Assembly (NCBI GenBank): GCA_035710515.1
Contig: DASTDE010000004.1
Location: forward strand, 310,001 to 374,000
Direction of reading: 5' to 3'
DNA from: Candidatus Rubrimentiphilum sp.
Lineage (GTDB): Bacteria; Vulcanimicrobiota; Vulcanimicrobiia; Vulcanimicrobiales; Vulcanimicrobiaceae
DNA: 64,000 nucleotides
The notes beneath the pieces are model-generated. The model made no database searches, had not been told where the DNA came from, and worked only from the letters and a program-made list of their open reading frames with translations. This document shows positions 10,262-19,047 of this stretch, one piece after another (position 1 is the first letter of the stretch; each line of letters begins with the position of its first letter). Position numbers and translations under genes: made by a program.

Positions 10262-11644
10262 TTACGCCTCTAGGCGCGAGGTGTCCACCCGGCGGCCGCC
10301 GAGCATGACGAAGGACGGGCGCTCGAGCGTGCGGATGTTGGAGGCCGGGTCGTCGCCGACCGCAATGACGTCGGCGAGTTTGCCCGGCGCCAGCGTGCCC
10401 CGGTCGCTCGTTCCGAGCAGGTCGGCGGCGTGGCTCGTCGCCGATCGCAGCAGATCGATCGGCCGCATTCCCATGGACGCCAGCAGCGCGAAGTCCTTAT
10501 TGTTTTCGCGGTGCGGAAAGACGCCGGCATCGGTTCCGTACGTAATCTTCACGCGGCTCGAAATCGCTCGCTGCATGCCCTCGTTGCGCAGCGTCGCGGC
10601 CAGGTGCGCTTTTTCGATTCCGTTCGCGGAGACTTTGTTCGGATTGCCGGGCTGCAGAATCGAATCGAGCGCCCAGATCGTCGGCGTGAGATACGTGCCG
10701 CGATCTTCCATTTTTTTCAGCGTCGCTTCACTGACGCCGGTTCCGTGTTCGATCGAATGAACGCCGCCGTCGACCGCGATCGCGATGCCTTTGTCGCCGT
10801 GCGCGTGCGCCGCGACCTTCCGCTCGAACTTTGTGGATTCGTCCACGACCGCTTGCACTTCGTCCAGATTGAATTGCGGGATGTTCCAGACGTCGCCGTA
10901 CGACAGCACGCCGCCGGTCGCCAATATCTTGATGACGTCAACGTGACGTTTGACGTGCTCGCGCACGCGCTCTCGGAAGCCGTACGGCCCGTACGACACT
11001 CCGCTTTCGATCGGCTGATCGACGTGCACGAACTCCGGCAAGTCGTTGGTGTCGCCGTGTCCGCCGGTAATTGAAAGGCTCGGCCCGGCCGCAAGAATGC
11101 GCGGTCCCAGAAACGCACCGTTGGCAACGGCGTTGCGCAGCGCCAGATCGATCCCGGCGCCGCCGCCGACGTCGCGTACAGTCGTGAACCCGTTGCGCAA
11201 CATTTGCTGCGCGTTGCGAATGCTGTAGAGTGCGGCCTCGGCAACGTTGTCGGCCGCGGTCTTCGGCGGCATCAGCGCGAGCATGTACGTGTCGGGCACC
11301 ACGCGCGCCGCGACGTGCGTGTGGCAGTCGATCATTCCCGGCATCAGCGTTGCCGCTCCGAGATCGACGACCTGCGCGTCGCTGCCGGCGTCACCCGCGT
11401 GCATCGATACGATACGATCGCCTTTAATTACCAGAATGCCCGGCGCGTGCATTTCTTGTCCGTCAAACAGCCGGGCAGCTTTGAGAACCGTTACCTGCTC
11501 GGCCGCGCGGGCGCGCCACGGCAAAAGCATCGCCGCACCGGCAGCCGCGGCGCCGAGCAAGAACGAGCGCCGTGCGAAGAGCAGCTCGACCTCCGCAAAG
11601 AGTTTATCGGAGTGCGGAACGTGCGGGCAGCGGCAGTCGAACAT
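10262..11644 (-). CDS. Tat-exported metal-dependent amidohydrolase (imidazolonepropionase/prolidase-like)
   Basis: Hydrolase of the amidohydrolase superfamily, probably cutting a peptide-like or cyclic amide substrate outside the cytoplasm. Chosen start is the ATG at 11644, which overlaps the upstream TAA (TAATG). The product of 460 residues carries a twin-arginine signal, ARRSFLLGAAAAG, near residues 24-36. Metal and catalytic residues of the TIM barrel are present: MIDCHTHV, the lysine in VIKILATGG, AAHAHG, SIEHG and YGTDAG. The C-terminal GTLAPGKLADVIAVGDDP is the usual family ending. Substrate cannot be assigned; dipeptidase-like enzymes of this subfamily are often annotated Xaa-Pro dipeptidase. 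Confidence 0.88.
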   Translation of the reverse strand: MFDCRCPHVPHSDKLFAEVELLFARRSFLLGAAAAGAAMLLPWRARAAEQVTVLKAARLFDGQEMHAPGILVIKGDRIVSMHAGDAGSDAQVVDLGAATLMPGMIDCHTHVAARVVPDTYMLALMPPKTAADNVAEAALYSIRNAQQMLRNGFTTVRDVGGGAGIDLALRNAVANGAFLGPRILAAGPSLSITGGHGDTNDLPEFVHVDQPIESGVSYGPYGFRERVREHVKRHVDVIKILATGGVLSYGDVWNIPQFNLDEVQAVVDESTKFERKVAAHAHGDKGIAIAVDGGVHSIEHGTGVSEATLKKMEDRGTYLTPTIWALDSILQPGNPNKVSANGIEKAHLAATLRNEGMQRAISSRVKITYGTDAGVFPHRENNKDFALLASMGMRPIDLLRSATSHAADLLGTSDRGTLAPGKLADVIAVGDDPASNIRTLERPSFVMLGGRRVDTSRLEA

Positions 11645-12075
11645 TACTCTTCTTCGGCGCTCCAGGTCGAGCCGTCGGCGAACTTGATGTACTGCACGCT
11701 GCACTTCGGCTGCGGCTCGTGCGCGAAGATGAACTTCGTGCGTCCGCTAAAATCCTGGAACTTGTGATGGATGGTGATCCCGGGCGAGAACGTGCCGACG
11801 TCGCGTACTCCGGCCGTTTCGTCGCCGATCTTCACGCCGAATCGCACCATAGTTGCGACCTTATCGCCTTCGTTGACGAACTTGATCTCCAGCGGGCCGG
11901 AGCTCTTGGTGAGAGAAATCGCCGCGCTCGGCACGACGTTCGGGCCTGTGGCGTAGGCGATGTGGCAGAAATCGATTTGAATGGGCGACGCGGGTTTGGC
12001 GGATGTTAGGCTTGCCGGAAAAGATGCTGCGAAAACAGCAATGATGGCGGTAGCGATAAAGAGTAAGCCGCGCAT
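11644..12075 (-). CDS. Small secreted protein of unknown function
   Basis: The 143-residue product has a signal peptide (about 1-26, cleavage near TSAKP) and a compact beta-rich mature part with two cysteines (FCHIAYATG and PKCSVQY) that could form a disulfide in the periplasm. I know no family for it. It is followed with a one-base overlap by the Tat-exported amidohydrolase and preceded after seven bases by ddl, so it is probably at the tail of the cell wall cluster transcript. Confidence 0.6.
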   Translation of the reverse strand: MRGLLFIATAIIAVFAASFPASLTSAKPASPIQIDFCHIAYATGPNVVPSAAISLTKSSGPLEIKFVNEGDKVATMVRFGVKIGDETAGVRDVGTFSPGITIHHKFQDFSGRTKFIFAHEPQPKCSVQYIKFADGSTWSAEEE

Positions 12076-12082
12076 GTCTACC

Positions 12083-13027
12083 TCATTTCGTAAGAACGCG
12101 TTCCCCGTTGCGGGAGAGCGCGTAGCCCAAGAGCCGGTCGATCAACGCGTTGTAACCGATGCCGAGCGCGTTGCACGCGTCGGGCAAGAGGCTCGTCGGC
12201 GTCAGGCCGGGTAGGGTGTTGATTTCCAAGATATAGGGACGCCCTTCCTGGCTCACGATGAAATCCGTGCGCGAATAGTCGCGCAGCCCGAGTAGGCGGT
12301 GAGCTGAAAGTGCCAGCATGCCGATGCGCGCGGCGAGATCGGGGTCGATGTCCGCCGGCACGATGTGGGTGCTGCCACCGGCCTGATACTTCGAGTCGAA
12401 GTCGTAGAACTCGCCGGCGTTCGAAACAATCTCGACGACCGGCAGCGCTTCCTCGCCCAATATGCCGCACGTGAACTCGCGTCCGGCTATAAACTCCTCG
12501 GCGATGATCTCCGCGTACTCTCCGGCAGCCGCGATCATAGCCTTCGTCCACTCTTCGTGCGTGCGTACGATCGAAACGCCCGCGCTGCTGCCTTGAAAGC
12601 GCGGCTTGACCACGAGCGGCAGATTCAGCGATCCGGGCAAAAGCGGCAACGTGCCGCCGGAGAGGTCGAAGAGATCCCAGGTGGCCGTCGGCAGACCCTC
12701 GCCCGACAGCAGCTTCTTCGTCAGATGTTTGTCCATCGCCAGCGCCGCCGCTTCCAACCCGCTGCCCGTGTACGGAATGCCGAGATAATCGAGGATGCCT
12801 TGCACCTGTCCGTCCTCGCCGCCAGGTCCGTGCAGCGCATTGAAGACCGCGTCGGGTGCGACGTCGCGAATCGCATCGATGAAGCGCCGGTCGTAATCCA
12901 GCGACTGCGCCGCGTATCCGAGCGATTCGAGCGCGCGCATGACGCCCGATCCGGTCTGGATCGAAATCTCGCGCTCGGCGCTCGATCCGCCCATCACCAC
13001 GGCCACGCGGGCCTTTTTCTTTTTCAT
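12083..13027 (-). CDS. ddl: D-alanine--D-alanine ligase
   Basis: ATP-grasp enzyme joining two D-alanines, the dipeptide used by MurF. The start is ATG 13027 (MKKKKARVAVVMGG), which overlaps the murB stop in ATGA; the frame remains open upstream, but that part only reads through murB. The 314-residue length is normal. Recognisable parts are GGSSAEREIS at the N-terminus, ALHGPGGEDGQVQG, the lysine strand LPLVVKPRFQGSSAGVSIV, the omega region and ILEINTLPGLTPTSLLP with metal-binding Glu/Asn. It is the last cell wall gene of the cluster; what follows is unrelated, so the usual ftsQ-ftsA-ftsZ end is missing here. Confidence 0.97.
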   Translation of the reverse strand: MKKKKARVAVVMGGSSAEREISIQTGSGVMRALESLGYAAQSLDYDRRFIDAIRDVAPDAVFNALHGPGGEDGQVQGILDYLGIPYTGSGLEAAALAMDKHLTKKLLSGEGLPTATWDLFDLSGGTLPLLPGSLNLPLVVKPRFQGSSAGVSIVRTHEEWTKAMIAAAGEYAEIIAEEFIAGREFTCGILGEEALPVVEIVSNAGEFYDFDSKYQAGGSTHIVPADIDPDLAARIGMLALSAHRLLGLRDYSRTDFIVSQEGRPYILEINTLPGLTPTSLLPDACNALGIGYNALIDRLLGYALSRNGERVLTK

Positions 13028-13971
13028 TCGATGAAGACGCCCACAAGATGCACTTCGAGTTGCAACTCCACGCCGAACTTCTCGGCGACCGCGCGACGAA
13101 CGCGCGCTAGCAAGGCCGCGACGTCTTTCGCAGTTGCGCCACCGAGGTTGTTGATGAAGTTTGCATGCAGCGGCGAGACTTCCGCGCCCCCTTCGCGCCA
13201 CCCCTTAGCGCCCGCCGCCTCGATGAGGCGGGCCGCTTTATCGCCGGGCGGATTGCGAAAACACGAGCCCGCGTTCGGCAGCGCGACAGGCTGCGTCGCT
13301 TTGCGCCGCACGAGCCGGCTCTGCATTTCGGCGCGCACTGCCTGCGGTTCGCCGCGCTCGAAGGTTAACGTGACGCGCGAAACGATCGCGTCGCGCGCCA
13401 GCGACGTGTGCCGGTAATAATACTGAACTGAAACCGGGTGCGCTTGCGGCTTGGCGGGCGACTGCACCCACACTTCGCTTACGAAATCGCCCATCTCCCG
13501 ATCGGTGCCCGCGTTCATGCGTAGCGATCCGCCGACGCTGCCCGGAATGCCGGCCAGGGAACTGATGCCGACCGCGCCGGCCGACGCGGCTTTGGCAGTG
13601 AGCAGCGACATAGCGGCCGACGCACCGGCGTGTGCGACTACGTGCGCGCCGTCTTCCTTCACATCAATGTTAGCGAACTCTCCGGCCAGCCGCAAAACCA
13701 AACCGCGAATGCCGCCGTCGCCGATCAGGAGATTGCTCCCGCTTCCTAACACGAACCACGGCAGTTTGCGCCGCGCGCACAAGCGCATGACGGCGGCGAG
13801 CTGCGCTTCGCTTTCGATCACGACCCAAGCATCGGCCGGGCCGCCGATCTTCCACGATGTGTATGGTCCGAGCGGTTCGTCGAACCGCACACGATCGCCG
13901 CAAATGCTTTCCAGCTTTTCGCGATCGCTCGCGTCTAACAGACTCCGAAGCGCGTCATCGGCGGCGATCAC
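13024..13971 (-). CDS. murB: UDP-N-acetylenolpyruvoylglucosamine reductase
   Basis: FAD enzyme that reduces the enolpyruvyl group to give UDP-MurNAc. The 315-residue product matches the short type II MurB. FAD-binding residues are in VLGSGSNLLIGDGGI, and the substrate region is SSLAGIPGSVGGSLRMNAG. The catalytic serine and arginine fall in LPNAGSCFRNP, and the C-terminal glutamate in QLEVHLVG. Both neighbours overlap it by four bases, murC at its start and ddl at its end, so it is in the middle of a tightly coupled operon. Confidence 0.97.
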   Translation of the reverse strand: MIAADDALRSLLDASDREKLESICGDRVRFDEPLGPYTSWKIGGPADAWVVIESEAQLAAVMRLCARRKLPWFVLGSGSNLLIGDGGIRGLVLRLAGEFANIDVKEDGAHVVAHAGASAAMSLLTAKAASAGAVGISSLAGIPGSVGGSLRMNAGTDREMGDFVSEVWVQSPAKPQAHPVSVQYYYRHTSLARDAIVSRVTLTFERGEPQAVRAEMQSRLVRRKATQPVALPNAGSCFRNPPGDKAARLIEAAGAKGWREGGAEVSPLHANFINNLGGATAKDVAALLARVRRAVAEKFGVELQLEVHLVGVFIE

Positions 13972-15326
13972 GCCGACACGTCGTGCGCCAGATCGGCTGC
14001 GACCTTGGTGATGTTTCCGGCGCCGAGCATAAGGACCAGCGCGTTTTGCGGCGTCTCGCGCTGCAAGACTTCGCGCAGGTCGTGGACGTACTTCACGTAT
14101 GACAGCGGCACGCCCGCGGCTTCGAGGCGTTCGCCGATGAGCCGCTCCGAAACGCCTTCGATCGGCGTTTCTCCGGCGGCGTAGATGGGCGCCAAATAGA
14201 CGCGATCGGCGTCCGCGAGCGCTTCGGCAAATGCCGGCGCGAGGTATGCGGTGCGCGTGTACCGGTGCGGTTGGAACGCAGCCACGACCGGCCCGTGATG
14301 GTAGCGGCGCGCGGCCGCGATCGTTTCGCGCAGCGCCGTCGGATGATGCGCGTAATCGTCGACGACAATCATGCGCGGCGTCTTCGCCAGCACGTCGAAG
14401 CGCCGGCGCACGCCGGCAAATGCGCGCAGCGATTTCGCAATCGAGTCGAAGGGGATTTCAAGCGCAAGTCCGACGGCGATGGCCGCCAGCGCGTTCTCCA
14501 CGTTCATCGCGCCCGGCACTTGCAACTCGATCGTTCCCAAACGCGCGCCGTCGACGAACAGGTCGAACGTTGATTGTGATTGGCCGAACCGGATGTTCGA
14601 TGCGTGCACGTTGGCGTCGGTGGCGATACCGAACGTCACCGTGCGCGCGGATCGCTCGACTTCCGCGAGCGAACGCGTCAGCGGATTATCCGCGCCGATG
14701 ATTGCCGTACCGCCGGGTGCGACCTTCGACAAGAACTCTTCGAATGACGCAACGAGTTTGGGTAATTCGGCATCCGATGAAAGATGATCGTTCTCGATGT
14801 TGGTCACGACTGCGATCGCCGGATCCAGAAGCGTGAACGATCCGTCGGACTCGTCGGCTTCGGTTAAGAACCAGGGCGCGGTGCCGTCGTGCGCGTTGCT
14901 TCCCGTTCCGGCGTCGATGCCGCCCAGCACGACGCTCGCGTCGATGTTCGCGCCGTGAAGCACGGCAGCGGTCATCGCAGTCGTCGTGGTCTTTCCGTGC
15001 GTGCCGCAGATCGCGATGCCGCTGCGTCCTTCCATGATCCGCGCCAGCATCTCGCCGCGGCGCACGACCGGAATGCCCCGCTCGCGCGCCGATTGGATCT
15101 CGGGGTTTTCCGGATCGATCGCGGAGCTGACTATCACCGTGCTCGCGCCGTTCACATGCGTTGCGTCGTGCCCGACCGAGATCGTCGCGCCGGCGGCGCG
15201 CAGTTCGTCCAGCAGCGGCGAATCGATCGCATCGGATCCGGTGACGCGCTCGCCGCGAAGCAGCAGAATGCGGGCGATCGCGCTCATACCGATACCGCCG
15301 ATTCCGACGAAGTGCAATGTCCGCAA
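13968..15326 (-). CDS. murC: UDP-N-acetylmuramate--L-alanine ligase
   Basis: First Mur ligase, adding L-Ala to UDP-MurNAc. The start is TTG at 15326, two bases after the murG stop, giving 452 residues and an N-terminus RTLHFVGIGGIGMSAIA that matches the family; the reading frame continues upstream only as an artefact inside murG. The ATP loop CGTHGKTTTTAM lies near residue 105. Other hallmarks are TEADESDGSF, TNIENDHL and DDYAHHPT with VAAFQPHRYTRT. No clear ribosome site precedes the TTG, so coupling to murG translation is likely. The end overlaps murB by ATGA. Confidence 0.96.
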   Translation of the reverse strand: MRTLHFVGIGGIGMSAIARILLLRGERVTGSDAIDSPLLDELRAAGATISVGHDATHVNGASTVIVSSAIDPENPEIQSARERGIPVVRRGEMLARIMEGRSGIAICGTHGKTTTTAMTAAVLHGANIDASVVLGGIDAGTGSNAHDGTAPWFLTEADESDGSFTLLDPAIAVVTNIENDHLSSDAELPKLVASFEEFLSKVAPGGTAIIGADNPLTRSLAEVERSARTVTFGIATDANVHASNIRFGQSQSTFDLFVDGARLGTIELQVPGAMNVENALAAIAVGLALEIPFDSIAKSLRAFAGVRRRFDVLAKTPRMIVVDDYAHHPTALRETIAAARRYHHGPVVAAFQPHRYTRTAYLAPAFAEALADADRVYLAPIYAAGETPIEGVSERLIGERLEAAGVPLSYVKYVHDLREVLQRETPQNALVLMLGAGNITKVAADLAHDVSA

Positions 15327-15328
15327 GA

Positions 15329-16441
15329 TTAGCCGTTGTTCTTGGGGACGAGGGCCTCCACCCGCGCGAGAATTGTCGCTACGGCGTCGCGGCTGGCGAG
15401 CGAGCGAGCTGCCGAGCGAAGCTGCTCCAGCCGTTCGGTTTGCATCATGTCGCGCAGCGTCCACCACAGCGAGTCCGCGTTGAGATTCCGGTCCTCGATC
15501 ACGACGGCCGCTCCGCGCGCGGCCAGCGTCTGCGCGTTGTACGATTGATGGTCTTCGGCGGCGTAGGGATATGGAATCAGCACTGCCGGAATCCCGAGGG
15601 CCGCCAACTCGCCCACCGTCGAAGCTCCCGCGCGCGCGATCGCCAAGTCGCTGAGCGCATACGCGTCGGCCATGTCGTGCAGGTACGGTACGAGCACGAC
15701 CTTGTTGTCGCCAAAAGGCTGGCGCTCCGCAGCTTGCATGTACTCGTAGTCTCGCTCGCCGCACACGTGCAAGATCTGCCAGTTCGGCGGGAGCGCGCGC
15801 CGCGTCATCAACGCCGAGATCGCTTCATTAATAGTGCGCGCCCCCTGGCTCCCACCGACGGCGAGAATCGTGCGCCGCGCCGGATCGAGTCCAAGGCGCC
15901 GCGCCGCTTCGATCCGGTTGTTGGGATGCAGCAGCGACGCGCGCACGGGGATTCCGGTGTAGACATATTTTCCGGCAAACACCGGATCGGCGTCCGGAAA
16001 AGCTCCCCACACCTCGTCTACCACCGGCGCCAGCATGCGATTCGCCAAACCCGGCCGCGCGTTGGGTTCGAGCAGCGCGAGCGGTGCGCGCAACTGTCCG
16101 AACGTGCGCATGATCCGCGCGGCAACCATTGCGGGAAAACACACGTACCCGCCGGTCGCAATCACGATATCGGGATGAAAGACGGAGAGCACGCGCAGCC
16201 CCTGCGCCACGCCGACCATGTTCGTCGCCGCCGTCGCAACCGTGCCAAGCGTGTTGCCGCGCTGCAGCGGGCTGCTTTCAATTGTTTGCAGCTCGTACCC
16301 GGCCTCCGGAACGACGCTCGTCTCCAATCCGTCCGCGCTGCCGATAAACAGAATCGAGCTGCGGTCGCGTAGTTTATCGGCGATTGCAAGCGCGGGATAA
16401 AGATGCCCGCCCGTTCCGCCGCCGGCAAACGCAACCCGCAT
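15329..16441 (-). CDS. murG: UDP-GlcNAc:lipid I N-acetylglucosaminyltransferase
   Basis: Peripheral inner-membrane GT-B glycosyltransferase that converts lipid I to lipid II. The 370-residue product opens with the glycine-rich loop AFAGGGTGGHLYPALAIA. The second signature, ILAVGGSQGARTINEAI, stands near residue 195. The UDP-GlcNAc binding stretch ARAGASTVGELAALGIPAVLIPYP is near residue 275. Its ATG overlaps the ftsW stop by one base (TAATG). Complete and canonical. Confidence 0.97.
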   Translation of the reverse strand: MRVAFAGGGTGGHLYPALAIADKLRDRSSILFIGSADGLETSVVPEAGYELQTIESSPLQRGNTLGTVATAATNMVGVAQGLRVLSVFHPDIVIATGGYVCFPAMVAARIMRTFGQLRAPLALLEPNARPGLANRMLAPVVDEVWGAFPDADPVFAGKYVYTGIPVRASLLHPNNRIEAARRLGLDPARRTILAVGGSQGARTINEAISALMTRRALPPNWQILHVCGERDYEYMQAAERQPFGDNKVVLVPYLHDMADAYALSDLAIARAGASTVGELAALGIPAVLIPYPYAAEDHQSYNAQTLAARGAAVVIEDRNLNADSLWWTLRDMMQTERLEQLRSAARSLASRDAVATILARVEALVPKNNG

Positions 16442-17595
16442 TAGGGGTTGAGTCGCCGATGCCGGCCGACGTTGATGATCAACGCGACCGCAATCAGCGA
16501 CACGATCAGCGAGCTGCCGCCGAACGAAATGAACGGAAGCGGTACGCCCGTCACCGGCCAGGATGACGTAACGACCGCGATGTTGACGAAGGCTTGAATC
16601 ACAATCATGGCGGCGCAGCCCGTTGCCAAGAAGAATCCGAAGCGATCGGGTGCGGCGATCGCAATGCGGATAGACCGGTAGGCAAGCGTCCCGAACAGAA
16701 TCAGCACCGTTGCCGTGCCGATCAGCCCGAGCTCTTCACCCAGCACCGAGAAGATGAAATCCGTGTACTGCTCGGGCAGATAGAAGAACTTCGCGCGCGA
16801 TTCTCCCAAACCGACGCCGAACAGCCCGCCGCTGCCCAGTGCGAGCAGCGACTGCACGATGTGAAAGCCGGTGTTCTGCGCGTCTTTAAATGGATGCAAG
16901 AACGCCAGCATGCGCGCGCGTTTGTACGGGCTGCTCATAATCGCGATCGCCACCGGCGGGACGGTGACCGCAACGACCATCAGCAGATGTTCTATGCGGG
17001 CGCCCGCGGCGAAGAACATCGCAAACGCGGTGAAGATAATTAAGCTCGACGTCCCGATGTCCGGCTCTATCAGCACGAGCATCGCCGTCAAGAAGACCGG
17101 CACGCACAGCGGCGCCAGTCCCCGCGTCAACGAGGTGATGCGATCGCCGCGGCTTGCCAGCGCCGCGGAAAGGTAGATGACCAGACCAAGCTTGGCAAAC
17201 TCCGACGGCTGGAGCGAGAACGCTCCGGCGCCGATCCACCGGCGCGCGCCCGAGACCGTCATGCCGATGTGCGGCACAAACACCGTCAGCAGCCCCGCGA
17301 TGCACAAGAGCAGCGCGTATGGCGCGAACGCGCGCAGCTTGCGGTAATCGATCCGGTAGGCCCAATATGCGAGGAACAGGCCGACAACCAAATAGATTGC
17401 CTGGCGCTTCACATAGTATGCCGTGTCGTGATGATCGGCGTACGCTTGTGCGCTCGAGGCGCTGAAGATCATCACCAAGCCGATCGCGACCAGACTCGTG
17501 ACCGCAATAAAGAGCCACGTGTCGGGAGGCGAGGCGACGTATGAACGCGGCAGTTCCTGAGCGCGCTCGGCGCGTTTCGCTGCGGCAGACTTCAT
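16441..17595 (-). CDS. ftsW: Septal peptidoglycan polymerase FtsW (SEDS family)
   Basis: Polytopic inner-membrane glycosyltransferase of the divisome, acting with the FtsI transpeptidase encoded upstream. The 384-residue protein has about ten hydrophobic segments after a charged N-terminus. SEDS marks are the ARRWIGAGAFSLQPSEFAKLG region and the loop LPEQYTDFIFSVLGEELGLIG, together with the C-terminal PLPFISFGGSSL. It could in principle be the elongation paralogue RodA, but the position between murD and murG is the classical ftsW place. It overlaps murD by four bases. Confidence 0.95.
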   Translation of the reverse strand: MKSAAAKRAERAQELPRSYVASPPDTWLFIAVTSLVAIGLVMIFSASSAQAYADHHDTAYYVKRQAIYLVVGLFLAYWAYRIDYRKLRAFAPYALLLCIAGLLTVFVPHIGMTVSGARRWIGAGAFSLQPSEFAKLGLVIYLSAALASRGDRITSLTRGLAPLCVPVFLTAMLVLIEPDIGTSSLIIFTAFAMFFAAGARIEHLLMVVAVTVPPVAIAIMSSPYKRARMLAFLHPFKDAQNTGFHIVQSLLALGSGGLFGVGLGESRAKFFYLPEQYTDFIFSVLGEELGLIGTATVLILFGTLAYRSIRIAIAAPDRFGFFLATGCAAMIVIQAFVNIAVVTSSWPVTGVPLPFISFGGSSLIVSLIAVALIINVGRHRRLNP

Positions 17596-18971
17596 CGGGC
17601 GGGACTTCCCAAGACGGCGTCGGTAAACTTGCGCCCGCGATCTTCAGCCGATTCGAACATGTCGAACGACGCGCAGGCCGGCGAGAGAAGCACGACGTCG
17701 CCCGGCTTCGCCAGCGCTTGAGCCCGCCGCACGGCGTCTTCCATTGAATTCGCGCGCTCGGTCGGAATGCGATAGACGTGCGCCGCGATGTCGTCGGCGG
17801 CTTCGCCAATCACAATGAGGGCGCGCGCCCGTTCGTCGATGATCCGGCCGAGTTCGGTGAAGTCCGTGTTCTTCGGTTTGCCGCCGGCGATCAGCACGAT
17901 CGGTTTGTCGTACGAGCGTAAGGCCGCGATGACGGCGCCCGGGTTCGTGGCTTTCGAATCGTCCACATAGAGCACACCGTCCACGTCGCCAACGGGTTGC
18001 AAACGGTGATCCATCGGATTAAACGATCGGATCGCTTCGCGAAGCGAACGCGGTTCGAGTCCGGCCGCCAGCGCTGCCAGCGATGCCGCCATGACGTTTT
18101 GGACGTTGTGCACGCCCGCGAGCGCAATGTCGTCGCGGCGCGCGATCTCGAGCGGCCGGGGATCGCCGGTTACCGGCGAGTACATCAGCGATTCGCCGCG
18201 CAGATACATCGTCGCGCGGCGGCTGTCGTCACCCAGCGTGAACCAGAGCTGCTTGGCGCGAATGCGCGCTTCGCCGGTATGCCAGTGCAGTGCGGCGAGC
18301 CGCTCGTCGTCCAGGTTTCCGATAAAAGCGTCGTGCTCGTTTTGGTTGGCGAATATCCGGTATTTCGCTTCGATATACTCGTCCATCGAATGATAGCGAT
18401 CTAAGTGATCGGGCGAGATATTTAGAATCGTCGAGACGCGGGGCCGGAATGAGCGAATCGTTTCCAATTGGAACGAGGAGACTTCTGCAACGACCCAACT
18501 CTCGGCCGGCGCTCCGACAACTTCGCGAATGAGCGGATTACCGATGTTGCCGCCGACGCGCACGTCCTTGCCCGCCGCTCGCAAGAGATGCCCGGTCAAG
18601 GCCGCGGTCGTGGATTTGCCCTTGGTGCCCGTAATTGCGATAATCGGCGCCTTGCATAGGCGGTAGGCGACCTCAATCTCGCTAAAGACCGGCACGTCGG
18701 CGCTTTGTATGCGGCGCACGAGTTCGCCGTTGAGCGGAACGCCCGGTGACAAAACGGCGCAGGCTAGATCCGTCAAGCCCGCCAGGTTTTCCGGCGGCAC
18801 GAATTTCGCGCCTAGCGTTTCGATCTGCGCGACCGCGCCGGCGATTTCTGCTCGCGGCTTTTCGTCGGTGGCGAATATCTCGGCGCCCCGCGCGCGCAAA
18901 ACTTCGACGACGGCTTGGCCGCTGCGCCCGAGCCCGATGACCAATATCTTTTCCCCGCCCGCAAAGTTCAT
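17592..18971 (-). CDS. murD: UDP-N-acetylmuramoyl-L-alanine--D-glutamate ligase
   Basis: Second Mur ligase, adding D-Glu. The 459-residue product begins MNFAGGEKILVIGLGRSG. It has the ATP loop ITGTKGKSTTAALTG near residue 115, LNISPDHLDRY for substrate and carbamylated-lysine chemistry, and the C-terminal domain motif DDSKATNPGA. The ribosome site appears to come from a 12-base repeat, CAGGATGACACC on the minus strand, that ends at the ATG and is present a second time 18 bases upstream. A 76-base repeat-bearing gap separates it from mraY, the longest break in the cell wall cluster. Confidence 0.96.
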   Translation of the reverse strand: MNFAGGEKILVIGLGRSGQAVVEVLRARGAEIFATDEKPRAEIAGAVAQIETLGAKFVPPENLAGLTDLACAVLSPGVPLNGELVRRIQSADVPVFSEIEVAYRLCKAPIIAITGTKGKSTTAALTGHLLRAAGKDVRVGGNIGNPLIREVVGAPAESWVVAEVSSFQLETIRSFRPRVSTILNISPDHLDRYHSMDEYIEAKYRIFANQNEHDAFIGNLDDERLAALHWHTGEARIRAKQLWFTLGDDSRRATMYLRGESLMYSPVTGDPRPLEIARRDDIALAGVHNVQNVMAASLAALAAGLEPRSLREAIRSFNPMDHRLQPVGDVDGVLYVDDSKATNPGAVIAALRSYDKPIVLIAGGKPKNTDFTELGRIIDERARALIVIGEAADDIAAHVYRIPTERANSMEDAVRRAQALAKPGDVVLLSPACASFDMFESAEDRGRKFTDAVLGSPAR

Positions 18972-19030
18972 GGTGTCATCCTGCGCCGCGGTGTCATCCT
19001 GAGGTATCGAAGGACCCCGAGGTATCGAGG
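18972..19030. repeat. Short duplicated repeats between mraY and murD, resembling a dispersed REP-like element
   Basis: On the plus strand the 12-mer ggtgtcatcctg occurs at 18972-18983 and again at 18990-19001, and the 9-mer aggtatcga occurs twice just after (from about 19002 and 19020). Motifs of the form GTCATCCTGAG...CGAAGGA are scattered through many bacterial genomes as intergenic repeats; that likeness is from memory. Read on the minus strand, the first 12-mer carries AGGA eight bases before the murD ATG. Confidence 0.6.
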
Positions 19031-19047
19031 GGCGGCGCTGCAGAGCG

